A stretch of 64,000 bases of DNA, from contig CAWIVH010000012.1 in NCBI GenBank assembly GCA_963839475.1, positions 372,001 through 436,000 on the forward strand. Reading direction: 5' to 3'. Position numbers and translations under genes: made by a program. The notes under the pieces are model-generated. The model had not been told where the DNA came from. It ran no database searches and worked only from the letters and a program-made list of their open reading frames with translations. Numbering within the stretch: the stretch's first letter is position 1; each line of letters opens with the position of its first letter. This document shows positions 18,471-26,504 of this stretch, piece by piece. Source of the DNA: CAWIVH01 sp963839475. Lineage in GTDB: Bacteria > Acidobacteriota > UBA6911.

Positions 18471-18664
18471 CAGGCTGCAATACCTGTCTGGTGAAATTCA
18501 TGGGCGCCGGGGAGACAGACAGCAGCCATTCCTTGGTCTGGCCCCCGAGATCGAAAAGCGGGCCGGGCGGCCGAGACGGCAGATCTCTTCCTCGGACCGG
18601 GAGGCCTATTTCCGGGATTTGGGACACAAAGGATCGGCACACGGGCGCAAGGCTTGATTTCTGG

Positions 18665-19276
18665 CTAATTTTTGCCGGAAAGTTTTTTCCTTCGCAGGGC
18701 TCGCTCCATCAGATCCCTGAGTCTCGCCCGCGCGCGGAACACTTTTAGCCTGGCCGCCTGCTCCGTGCATTTCAGAATCTCCGCCATTCTTTCATACGGA
18801 ACGTCTTCGAGATCCCTGAGGACGAGCGCCGCCTTTTGCTGTTCCGGAATTTGGTCGAGGAGCTTGTGCAGCAGCTCATGCATTTCGCGGTTGTCTTCCT
18901 GCGCCGCGGGTGGAGGCTCATTCTGGTTCATGAGCTTTTCAATGGCATCAGTTTCTTCCAGGCTGAGCTCCGTAAAGGTTTTATATTTGCGGCGCCGCGC
19001 CCGTCTCAACTCGTCATAGCACTGGTTGATGGTGATGCGGTACAGCCAGGGGAAAAAGGGGCGTTTATTGTCGAATTTCGGCAGAGAAAAATAGATCTTG
19101 GAAAATACCTTTTGCGCCACGTCCTCGACATCAGCCCGGTAGCCGATGTTATGGAAGACAATATTGAAGACAGTCTGCTGGTACTTGAGCACGAGCGCTT
19201 CGAATGCAGACTCGTCGCCCTTCTGGCTGCGGCCTACCAGTTCGCGGTCTTCTTCTGTCTGCGCTTCTTTTCCCAA
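18665..19276 (-). CDS. ECF-type RNA polymerase sigma factor
   Basis: The 203-aa protein probably starts at the TTG ending at 19276, because an in-frame TGA lies 18 bp upstream and no ATG or GTG precedes region 2. Region 2 spans about residues 22-90 (YQQTVFNIVFHNIGYRADVEDVAQKVF, read in two parts, then PFFPWLYRITINQCYDELRR). An acidic Glu/Gln-rich linker leads into region 4 with the DVPYERMAEILKCTEQAARLK helix-turn-helix (about 155-190). It is the last gene of the operon starting at 24667, 11 bp after the aminotransferase. No anti-sigma factor gene is adjacent, so control may be transcriptional. Confidence 0.9.
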   Translation of the reverse strand: MGKEAQTEEDRELVGRSQKGDESAFEALVLKYQQTVFNIVFHNIGYRADVEDVAQKVFSKIYFSLPKFDNKRPFFPWLYRITINQCYDELRRARRRKYKTFTELSLEETDAIEKLMNQNEPPPAAQEDNREMHELLHKLLDQIPEQQKAALVLRDLEDVPYERMAEILKCTEQAARLKVFRARARLRDLMERALRRKKLSGKN

Positions 19277-19287
19277 GAAAATGCGTC

Positions 19288-20472
19288 CTATTCACGTGTT
19301 GAGCGATCCCTGCGGGGCAGTTTCTCAAGTCTTTCGACCGCCGCCTGCAGGGTGGACTCACGTTTGCAGAAACAGAAGCGAACATAGCCTGAGCCATCCC
19401 CGGGCCTGTGGAAGAAGCTGCTTCCCGGGACAACCGCGATCCCGATTTCCCGAACGAGATGATCGGTAAAATCCTGATCGCTGGCGGAGGTGACTCCTCC
19501 GATCCCTGCCATGATGTAATAGGCTCCCCTGGGCACGGAACAGGAAAATCCTGCTTCTGCTAAACCGCGCAGGAGCAGGTCCCGTCGCACTTTATAGGCA
19601 TCGGCCAGTTCAGCGTAATAAGTATCGGGCAGCGCCAACGCAGCCGCCCCTGCTTCCTGCAGGGGCGCGGCAGCCCCGACCGTCAGGAAGTCGTGAACCT
19701 TGCGAATGCCGCTGGTCAACTCCGGCGACGCAATAGCATACCCGACACGCCAGCCGGTAACACAATAGGTTTTACTCAGGCCGTTGATCGTGATCGTGCG
19801 GTCCCTCATCCCCTCCAGGCTGCACATGGCGCAGTGCCGTGCTCCATCGTAAAGGATGTGCTCATAGATTTCATCGGTGATAGCGAGAGCATCCCAGCGC
19901 AGGCAAAGATCGGCAATGAACCGGAGCTCGTCCCGGGTGAACACCTTCCCGGTCGGATTGTTCGGGGTATTGATGATGACGGCTTTGGTCCGCTCGTTGA
20001 ACGCCGCGGCCAGCTCATCGCGATCGAAAGCCCAGTCAGGCGGCTTCAGAGCCACGTAGCGTGGCGTCGCCCCCGAAAGGATGGTGTCAGGTCCGTAATT
20101 TTCGTAGAAAGGCTCAAAAATGATCACCTCATCGCCCGGATTGATGATGGCGAGGAGCGTCGCAATCATGGCTTCGGTTGAACCGCAGGTGACCGTAATC
20201 TCTTTCTCCGGATCGACATTCACCCCGAGGTAAGAGGCGGTCTTGACGGCTATGGCGTCACGGAACCGTTTGGCTCCCCAGGTGATGGCGTACTGGTTGA
20301 TGTCTCCCATGATCGCCCGGCAGGCGGTTTCCTTGATTTCGACCGGGGCAGGAAAATCGGGCATCCCCTGGGCAAGATTGATCGCGGAGTGAAGCTGCGC
20401 CAGCCGGGTCATTTCGCGGATGACCGATTCGGTAAACCTTTCAGCCTTAAGTGACAGTTTTTCTTTTGTCAT
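19288..20472 (-). CDS. class I/II pyridoxal-phosphate aminotransferase
   Basis: The 394-aa protein is a fold-type I aminotransferase. Landmarks are NLAQGMPDFPAP, NQYAITWGAKRFRDAIA, TCGSTEAMIATLLA, PFYENY (stacking aromatic), NTPNNPTGKVF, ITDEIYEHI with the PLP-binding Asp, and LSKTYCVTGWRVGY with the Schiff-base Lys (about residue 233). The closest functional groups are kynurenine/methionine aminotransferases (KAT/YbdL type) and aspartate-type enzymes. It sits between the transglycosylase (27 bp upstream) and the sigma factor genes, an operon placement that does not reveal its substrate. Confidence 0.92.
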   Translation of the reverse strand: MTKEKLSLKAERFTESVIREMTRLAQLHSAINLAQGMPDFPAPVEIKETACRAIMGDINQYAITWGAKRFRDAIAVKTASYLGVNVDPEKEITVTCGSTEAMIATLLAIINPGDEVIIFEPFYENYGPDTILSGATPRYVALKPPDWAFDRDELAAAFNERTKAVIINTPNNPTGKVFTRDELRFIADLCLRWDALAITDEIYEHILYDGARHCAMCSLEGMRDRTITINGLSKTYCVTGWRVGYAIASPELTSGIRKVHDFLTVGAAAPLQEAGAAALALPDTYYAELADAYKVRRDLLLRGLAEAGFSCSVPRGAYYIMAGIGGVTSASDQDFTDHLVREIGIAVVPGSSFFHRPGDGSGYVRFCFCKRESTLQAAVERLEKLPRRDRSTRE

Positions 20473-20499
20473 CCAAGCCTTGTCCTGATTTCAGGGATT

Positions 20500-22698
20500 T
20501 TACCTGCGAGCGTCAAGCATCCGGTACAAAGAAGCGTTGGTCATCACCTGCTTGACATAGTCCCGCGTCTCGCTGAAAGGAATCCGTTCGACAAAATCAG
20601 CCATCTCGATTTCCCCGAAATCCTGCATCCAATGCCGGGTGCGATCCTCCCCGGCGTTATAAGCTGCAAGGGCCAATTCTACCTTACGATCGAAACGCTG
20701 CAAAAGGGAGGCGAAATGCTTTGTCCCCAGGGCAATGTTTATTTCGGGATTATAGAGCTTCTGAGCCGTGAATCTCGTCATTCCTGCCGATCGCGCCAGG
20801 GCTCTGCCGGTGCCTGGAAGAACCTGCATCAATCCTCGCGCGTCGGCGGGTGAATGCGCCTCGGCGGAGAACGCCGATTCCTGGCGGATGAGTCCCAGGA
20901 CCAGATTCGGATCGAGGCCGTTCCTGGCCGAATGGGTTTCTATCAGGGTTCGGTGAGGCGAAGGGAGAAGCAGGTTCCAGACCTCCGGCGGAAGTGATGC
21001 CAGAGGCCGCGAATCGTAATCGGGGAATGCACGGCGCATGGTTACTATCGAGTTGAAGTAGTCCCCTTTGAGCTGGTGAATCCGGGACATCGCATACTTG
21101 ACGGCGAGATCGTCCGGACAGAGCTTGGCCGAGCAGCGGATTTCGAATAGAGCCAGATCGTACAAGCCGGCGGATGCCAGCAAACGCGCGCGTTCTATTC
21201 CCCGGATCGCCGTTGCCGAAGCCGGCGGAATGGCCGGATCGGCTGGCGCCCGGAGTTCCGGCAGCTTCCCCAACCCGCTGCTTTCGGCCGCCGCAGCCAT
21301 GCGAGCAACCATCCCCGGTCCTATGGTTTTTTCCGCTTCGAGGGCTCGCGCGCCGTAATAGCCCTCGCCCGCGGCAACGCGCGCCCGGGCGAACAGATCG
21401 CTCGCATGGACGGGATCACCCAACTTGAGGCAGCAACGCCCCATCCAATAGAGAGTGGCCGCCACGCGCGTGCCTGGATAGGAGACCAGGTAACCGCAAA
21501 AGCCCTGAAGCGCCTCCTCGGTTTGATCCCTGTTATACGCCATGATAGCCGCTCGCCAAGATGCTCGGTCTGAGCCCTCGCCCTGCGGGAACCGGGTCGA
21601 TACCTCGCGATATGCCGCCTGTGCTTCCGCCGTTCGCCCTTTGATATCGAAGTACGACGCTACCGACCAAAGTATTTTTTCAGTGAAGGGGGACTGTGGA
21701 TAGGCCTTCAGGGCCGCATCCTTTGTTTCCAGGAATGTAGATTCAAACCCCATCCGCCGGGCACACCCCGCCCGGAGATAGAGCGCTTGCGCGTGCAGGC
21801 TCGGAAACGACGGAGTGATCTCCTTAAGGATCGGCAGGATCGTCGATGCTTTGCCGAGGTTGAAATCCGCCTGGGCCAGAAGAATCAGGCGAGTCGCGGC
21901 GGAGAAGGCATTGGGCGCTTTGACCTGGCCCATCCGGCCCAACAGCGTCCGCGCATCACGGTTCCGGCCTGCCCGAATCAGGTTTCCGGCCCGCTCCGTC
22001 ATAGCACCGAAATTCGCGGCTCGCAGCCAGTAGCGCGGCAACAGCGATTGCAGCCGCTCTTCGGCCTGATCCGCAGATTTCGAGGCGGCGTATTTGGAAA
22101 TCACTTTGAGGTAAGCAGCCATGGCCGCCTCCCTTTGGCCGGCCTCCTCCTGAGCGCGCCCCCGGAAATAGAGCACTTCGGCATCCTCTTCGATTTTGGC
22201 CGTTTGGAGCAGGTCGAGGGCGTTTTCAGGCTGCTTTATCTTTAACAGGGCCTGAACCTCCCCCAGGACTGAATCCTGCAGCCGTGAGGTATCCGGGTGC
22301 TTCGTCCTCAAAGCGCGGAAAAGTTCGCGAGCGGAATCAGCCTTCTCAAGCTGGAGCAGCGCTTTGGCTCGAAAAAGCAGAAAATAGTCCTCCAGTGGCG
22401 CCGCACCGTTCTTGCCCGACGAAGCCAGGACTTCAAGGGCTGCATCGAAGCGCCCGCCGGAATAATGCTCCACCCCCAGCTTCAGCTCCTTGAGCGCTTT
22501 TTCGATCGGTTCAGGGTATGGGTGAATCAGGGGCTCAAGCCCTGCGGGCAGCCGGGATTGATGCGCCGGTGCAACGGCCGATGCGGATGGAGCTAATTTG
22601 GCGGAAAGTGGGATCTGAAACGCAAACAGCCAAAAGGCCAAGGCAAACGCAAGCCATCTTTCGAAATTTCGCCTGGAAGCCAACTGGAAACCGTGCAC
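20500..22698 (-). CDS. Slt70-like soluble lytic transglycosylase with TPR superhelix
   Basis: The 732-aa protein probably uses the GTG ending at 22698 (AGAAGAG upstream). A signal peptide or anchor (WLAFALAFWLFAFQIPLSA) precedes a long alpha-helical region of TPR-like repeats (LFRAKALLQLEKADSARELF, LYFRGRAQEEAG, LYWMGRCCLKLGD). The C-terminal SLT domain (about 585-715) has the catalytic Glu in IRQESAF (about 606), then ADARGLMQVLP, NPEINIALGTKHF and AYNAGEDRTRHW. Such enzymes cleave peptidoglycan to 1,6-anhydro-muropeptides in the periplasm. It begins only 9 bp after the end of the frameshifted upstream gene. Confidence 0.94.
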   Translation of the reverse strand: MHGFQLASRRNFERWLAFALAFWLFAFQIPLSAKLAPSASAVAPAHQSRLPAGLEPLIHPYPEPIEKALKELKLGVEHYSGGRFDAALEVLASSGKNGAAPLEDYFLLFRAKALLQLEKADSARELFRALRTKHPDTSRLQDSVLGEVQALLKIKQPENALDLLQTAKIEEDAEVLYFRGRAQEEAGQREAAMAAYLKVISKYAASKSADQAEERLQSLLPRYWLRAANFGAMTERAGNLIRAGRNRDARTLLGRMGQVKAPNAFSAATRLILLAQADFNLGKASTILPILKEITPSFPSLHAQALYLRAGCARRMGFESTFLETKDAALKAYPQSPFTEKILWSVASYFDIKGRTAEAQAAYREVSTRFPQGEGSDRASWRAAIMAYNRDQTEEALQGFCGYLVSYPGTRVAATLYWMGRCCLKLGDPVHASDLFARARVAAGEGYYGARALEAEKTIGPGMVARMAAAAESSGLGKLPELRAPADPAIPPASATAIRGIERARLLASAGLYDLALFEIRCSAKLCPDDLAVKYAMSRIHQLKGDYFNSIVTMRRAFPDYDSRPLASLPPEVWNLLLPSPHRTLIETHSARNGLDPNLVLGLIRQESAFSAEAHSPADARGLMQVLPGTGRALARSAGMTRFTAQKLYNPEINIALGTKHFASLLQRFDRKVELALAAYNAGEDRTRHWMQDFGEIEMADFVERIPFSETRDYVKQVMTNASLYRMLDARR

Positions 22699-22707
22699 TT
22701 AACTCTT

Positions 22708-24667
22708 CTAGCTTTCGACGCGAGATCCCGGGTAATCGCTGCCCATTCTGACAGGGTCGTTTTCCGCAAGGATGCGTATAACTTCATCGTTAAAGTAATC
22801 GAATTTTCTCGATACAACCTGCGGCACGCGTTTTTCGTACATCTCACGGCTTTTGTCTATATCGCGCTTCAAGCGCACGTATACGTCGCACTTTTCGCGT
22901 CCTTCAGCCAGGCGCTGCTCGTTGTAGAGCTTGATTTCGGAAACCAGGAGGCGCGCGAACCTCCGGGCATCCGCGTGCATTTTTTCTTCCTCGGACGGCT
23001 TGCGCTCGGCCGGTGCGGTCTGGGGCGGGAATTCGGATCGGAGTCGGCGGTGGCTCCTTCGACAGGTCGATCTCCACCTTTCCGGCAGAGGGAGCCGGCC
23101 TGCCGATGGCCTCCAGCAAATTATCGATCTCAATTTCAGCTTCCGTTCGCATCCGCAGGGGCTCCGGAATCGGAGCCGGGAGCGTTGCTGCAACGGGAGT
23201 TACTGGCTGAGCTGAGACTTCTTCCCTTTCGGGGGCAATGGGAGCGGCTGCCACCGGCTCAGGTAGCTGAATCGCCGGAGGCGCCGCGGCCTGCTCCAAT
23301 GTTTCCTCCGGGATTGCGACGGGAGGCGTCTCGAGAATCGCGACTTCCTCCAGAGCCACCTCAAGCGGTATCGGTGGCGGCGATTCAGGCTCTGCTGCCT
23401 GAACTGCGGGTTCGATCAACGCCACCTCAACGGTCGTCTCCGGTAGAATGGGAGCTTCCGCTACCTCGACTGAGGATTCCCCGACAAACTCTTTTAGGGC
23501 ATCCTCCAAAGCAATCCCGCTTTCTGCAACCGGCATGGAATCCAACATCGGGATTTCGAGTTCGATTTCCCGGATGGGCACTGGTTCAGGAACCGTTTCC
23601 GGCACTTCAACCTTCGCAGCCGCCTCTTCTATCGGCGCACCCTCTGGTTCCTGTGCAGGAGCTGGCGCGACGCGCTCCAACGCCGGCTCTGGCGGGATCG
23701 CAGGCCATGAGATTTCTGCGCGCGGGGGCTCGTAAGAAATTGCGGGTCGCAATTCCGGTCCCACGGCAACGGGTGGAACAGGTTCCGGCTCAGGCTTTAG
23801 AAGGGCCGTTACGGGAGCGATTGCCGGCGCCGCCGCAGGAATCGCGGGTGATTCAGGCAAGGGAGCCGCCAATGCGGCAGTTGCCCCCGATGCGGCGGAC
23901 GGTTCCGCTGCGGGAACCGCACCCTCCTGCGGTCTCACGTAAGGTATTTCGGCGGCATCCACCTCATGAAGCACGCGCAGGGCCAATGTCTCGATATAAA
24001 GAGCTGAAATATCGACCAGGATTCGGAGCGCATTCACGTCGGCGGAAGCATCTGCAGCGCTGGCCGTGAGAAGCACGGCCACCACCCGATTCATGGCTTT
24101 CATCGGGATTATATGCCAGGGCAGCCCTGCCTCTTGTCCAAGGCATGCGGACAGAGCCGCTTCCTCCGATGTATCCTGAATCGCAATGGGCGAAAGCGTG
24201 CGGGCGACAAGCTGCAAAGCCGGACTGGCCGAATTCTCAATGGATTTTTCCTGTAAGTCGGCAGCGGCTTTGTTTGAAAAGCCCCGGGAAGACCACGCAA
24301 CACAACGCTCGCCACGCTGAACAAACAAAACGGTGCGGGGAGCGAAAGATCGAGCCGTTTCGAGAAGCAGGCTGAGAATGTCCTCCTGCGTCTCCTGCCG
24401 CCGCAGGTCACGACCGAAATCTGCGATGCGGGACATATCAGCCTGAGCCCGCCCCTCAACCTCCCGAATGGCTTCGGCGATGACCTGTCCGGCCATGGGT
24501 AAATCGAGGGACATTGCGGATAGAATCCTGGGCGCAATCTGGTCCAAGGAAACAAGGAAATGATTCCGCAGTCCACTGAGCGCCTCCTCCAATCCGATAC
24601 GATGGGGCGCAAGTGTGCGGTTTGCTTCCTCAATCAACTGCTTAGCGTAATCCTCAGAGGAGGGCAT
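22708..24667 (-). CDS. GAF-like protein with long acidic Pro/Ala linker and conserved C-terminal domain; frameshifted
   Basis: The gene starts at the ATG ending at 24667 (AGGAGTG upstream). The first frame gives 587 aa and ends at 22904. Residues about 90-225 look like a GAF domain (ILSLLLETARSFAPRTVLFVQRG split in two, then a hydrophobic ALYIETLALRVL helix), followed by about 300 residues rich in Pro, Glu and Ala. Near 23021-23030 (a GGGG/GGG run) the homologous frame shifts by one: the second frame carries KMHADARRFARLLVSEIKLYN, REMYEKRVPQV and FDYFNDEVIRILAENDP, ending at 22708 just 9 bp before the transglycosylase. I recall that C-terminal block from intact acidobacterial proteins. Removing one G restores a protein of about 653 aa. 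An assembly error or a real mutation are both possible. Function unknown. Confidence 0.75.
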
Positions 24668-24714
24668 GGATCACTCCTAGTCCTTCAAAATGTTTGGGAT
24701 AAAGGACTTGGCGA

Positions 24715-24744
24715 ATCATATCGAAAGGAGTCGCGGGGTGTCAA
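24715..24744 (-). promoter_or_regulatory. near-consensus sigma70 promoter of the 24667-18665 operon
   Basis: On the minus strand TTGACA (24744-24739) is separated by 18 bp from TATGAT (24720-24715), giving a predicted transcript start near 24708, about 40 bp before the start codon of the GAF-like gene. The rest of the 24668-25030 gap shows no gene. Confidence 0.75.
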
Positions 24745-25030
24745 TTCGAAAACAGACGGCACTCCCCGATGGCTCACTTCCAGAGTATCGGCCTTCTATC
24801 CGACAGACTTTAAAGCAATTCGGCCACATTCTACAGGTTCGGTAAACGAGCGTGGCACAAGTATTCTACGGGAGCTGACCTTTATGGATTCAGCTTGAGC
24901 GGGAAACTTGTTCGTTAAGGCACACGCCCAACAGGCGATCACTCCCCTTGAAACTGAGTTGCACGCGGGAGAACCGTGAACGTGTGACGGGACGCTATCC
25001 TAGCCAATCAGCAGAGGCGGGACTGATGCG

Positions 25031-25897
25031 CTAGATCTTTCGGGCAGAGCTTTCGATGACCTTGCTGAGCCGGTCTATTCCCTTGGTCAGCGATTCGAAT
25101 GAAGGAGCAGCCAGGCTCTGAACCGAGACCGTGGACGGTTGAGTTTGGGAATACATGTTTTTAAGCTGCGTGTTGAGGTCGAGCGCCATTTCGCGGAGCT
25201 TGCCGACAGCTTCCAATCCCATCCCATCCACATGCGAGAGCTTCAGTACATCTTTGTCCCGCCTCTGATCGAAAAAGGCCAGAGACTCGTCCTGCCGGAT
25301 TTTCTTGGCCAGATCACGGATCTCCTGAGTTTTTGCTGATATCGCCGACCGGTCGACCGTTTTGCCCGCTTCCTGATCCTTAATCATGGATTCTAGCTCG
25401 TCCACGGCACTTACCAGTTGCATGCTCAATCTGAGAGGCTGTCTCATTGTCAATTTGAGCAGTTCCGGGGTCATCAGAGGCTCACGGTTCCGGTAAAATC
25501 GACCGAAGTACGAGCTATTCATGAAGTAATGCATACGCAGATAAGAATAAAAATTTTGCCACTGGAAATAGTAATCAGGAGTCGAGAAGGAGGTGTACTG
25601 GAGATTCGGCACATAACCGCCGCCGCCACGGGGTGCTGAACTGACCGCGCCTCGGCTGTAATCCCCAGAACTCGAGGAATAGGAAGGCGTATAAGAGGCA
25701 CTCGAACTGCCATAGTCACGCGATACGGAACTGGAAGTGCCGGAACTGATTTCGGAAGATCCGCGGGATGCAATCGACGAGCTTGCTCCGCCGGAGGCGG
25801 CTGAAGAGGATTGCCCGCCCCGTTCCTGTGCCCATACAGGCACGAGCACGATCCAACATACCAGCACCGTAAAGGCTGCCTTCCCTGTGATTTTCAT
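25031..25897 (-). CDS. secreted Ser/Gly/Tyr-rich protein of unknown function
   Basis: The 288-aa protein starts at the ATG ending at 25897 with GGGAGGAG upstream; an ATG 12 codons earlier would bury the signal peptide. A signal sequence (AAFTVLVCWIVLVPVWAQ) is followed by about 75 residues of low-complexity Ser/Gly/Tyr (SSSAASGGASSSIASRGSS). An aromatic-rich block comes next (YYFQWQNFYSYLRMHYFMNS), then a helical region with a coiled-coil look (about 140-285: AVDELESMIKDQEAG, LTKGIDRLSKVIESS). I do not recognise a family. It may be a surface or envelope protein. It is monocistronic. Confidence 0.7.
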   Translation of the reverse strand: MKITGKAAFTVLVCWIVLVPVWAQERGGQSSSAASGGASSSIASRGSSEISSGTSSSVSRDYGSSSASYTPSYSSSSGDYSRGAVSSAPRGGGGYVPNLQYTSFSTPDYYFQWQNFYSYLRMHYFMNSSYFGRFYRNREPLMTPELLKLTMRQPLRLSMQLVSAVDELESMIKDQEAGKTVDRSAISAKTQEIRDLAKKIRQDESLAFFDQRRDKDVLKLSHVDGMGLEAVGKLREMALDLNTQLKNMYSQTQPSTVSVQSLAAPSFESLTKGIDRLSKVIESSARKI

Positions 25898-26137
25898 GGC
25901 CAGACTCCTCCCGTCGACACTACTGCGCTTCAAAACAATATATTATAGCATTCCTTGTCCAAAAAAGCTACATGCTCAGAATTGATTCTTTTTTCTCCGA
26001 TTCACGGTCTTCTTTGCATTCTGCCAGCTTAGATGCAGAATCGATCCGAAAGGTTCATTCCCGGGATTTCAGGTAATGTGAGCAGCGGGAGCCTGGACTC
26101 GTTCCCGACCCCCGCCGCTCTCGAAGGAGGTTTTTGA

Positions 26138-26417
26138 ATGGGTACTTCATAAGACGAAAATCAAACAAAAAAGGTTGCATTTTAGTGCATTGCTTTTTTG
26201 CATTGCCTCGGGAGCCGGATCCAGCCTAACCTTGAACCCTTTTGGTGCGCCGGGCGGTCCTGAAACTGCGAATCTGAGGACTCTCGATCCTGCAGCCAGC
26301 CACGAATCAGCAAGGAGTTTGCGAAGGCCGGTGAGTGATTGGACCACCATCAAATTTCCAGCCGGGCGTGGCACGGCTACCCCGGCGTCTGATTTGCCTT
26401 ATGCAATGCGACTTTAG
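26138..26417 (+). pseudogene. possible broken small secreted protein gene
   Basis: A near-perfect ribosome site AAGGAGG sits ahead of an ATG at 26138 that meets TAA after four codons. One base out of phase, an open frame runs to the TAG at 26415-26417 and reads like an exported protein: Lys-rich start, a hydrophobic core (LHFSALLFCIASGAG) and an 55-residue polar remainder. A one-base indel between start and signal sequence would explain both. I see no homology, so this is only a candidate. It lies in the 600-bp gap before the GT-C gene, which is otherwise empty apart from the leader ORF at 26446. Confidence 0.25.
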
Positions 26418-26445
26418 CGCTGGGCTGGAGGAGGAAAACTGCAGT

Positions 26446-26499
26446 ATGTTGGCGATACTTGGCGCGTCAGCGAAAGGTGCAGCTTCCGAGGGCAGGTGA
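26446..26499 (+). other. 17-codon leader ORF before the GT-C gene
   Basis: A strong GGAGGAGG at about 26427-26434 precedes an ATG at 26446 that encodes MLAILGASAKGAASEGR and stops 5 bp before the ATG of the downstream membrane protein. The membrane protein itself has only a weak ribosome site. Translational coupling through this peptide is possible but unproven. Confidence 0.3.
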
Positions 26500-26504
26500 G
26501 CTGA

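Noticed and set aside
18467..18748. Small plus-strand ORF after aroA
   Set aside because: No ribosome site or domain, and it overlaps the end of the sigma factor gene in antisense.
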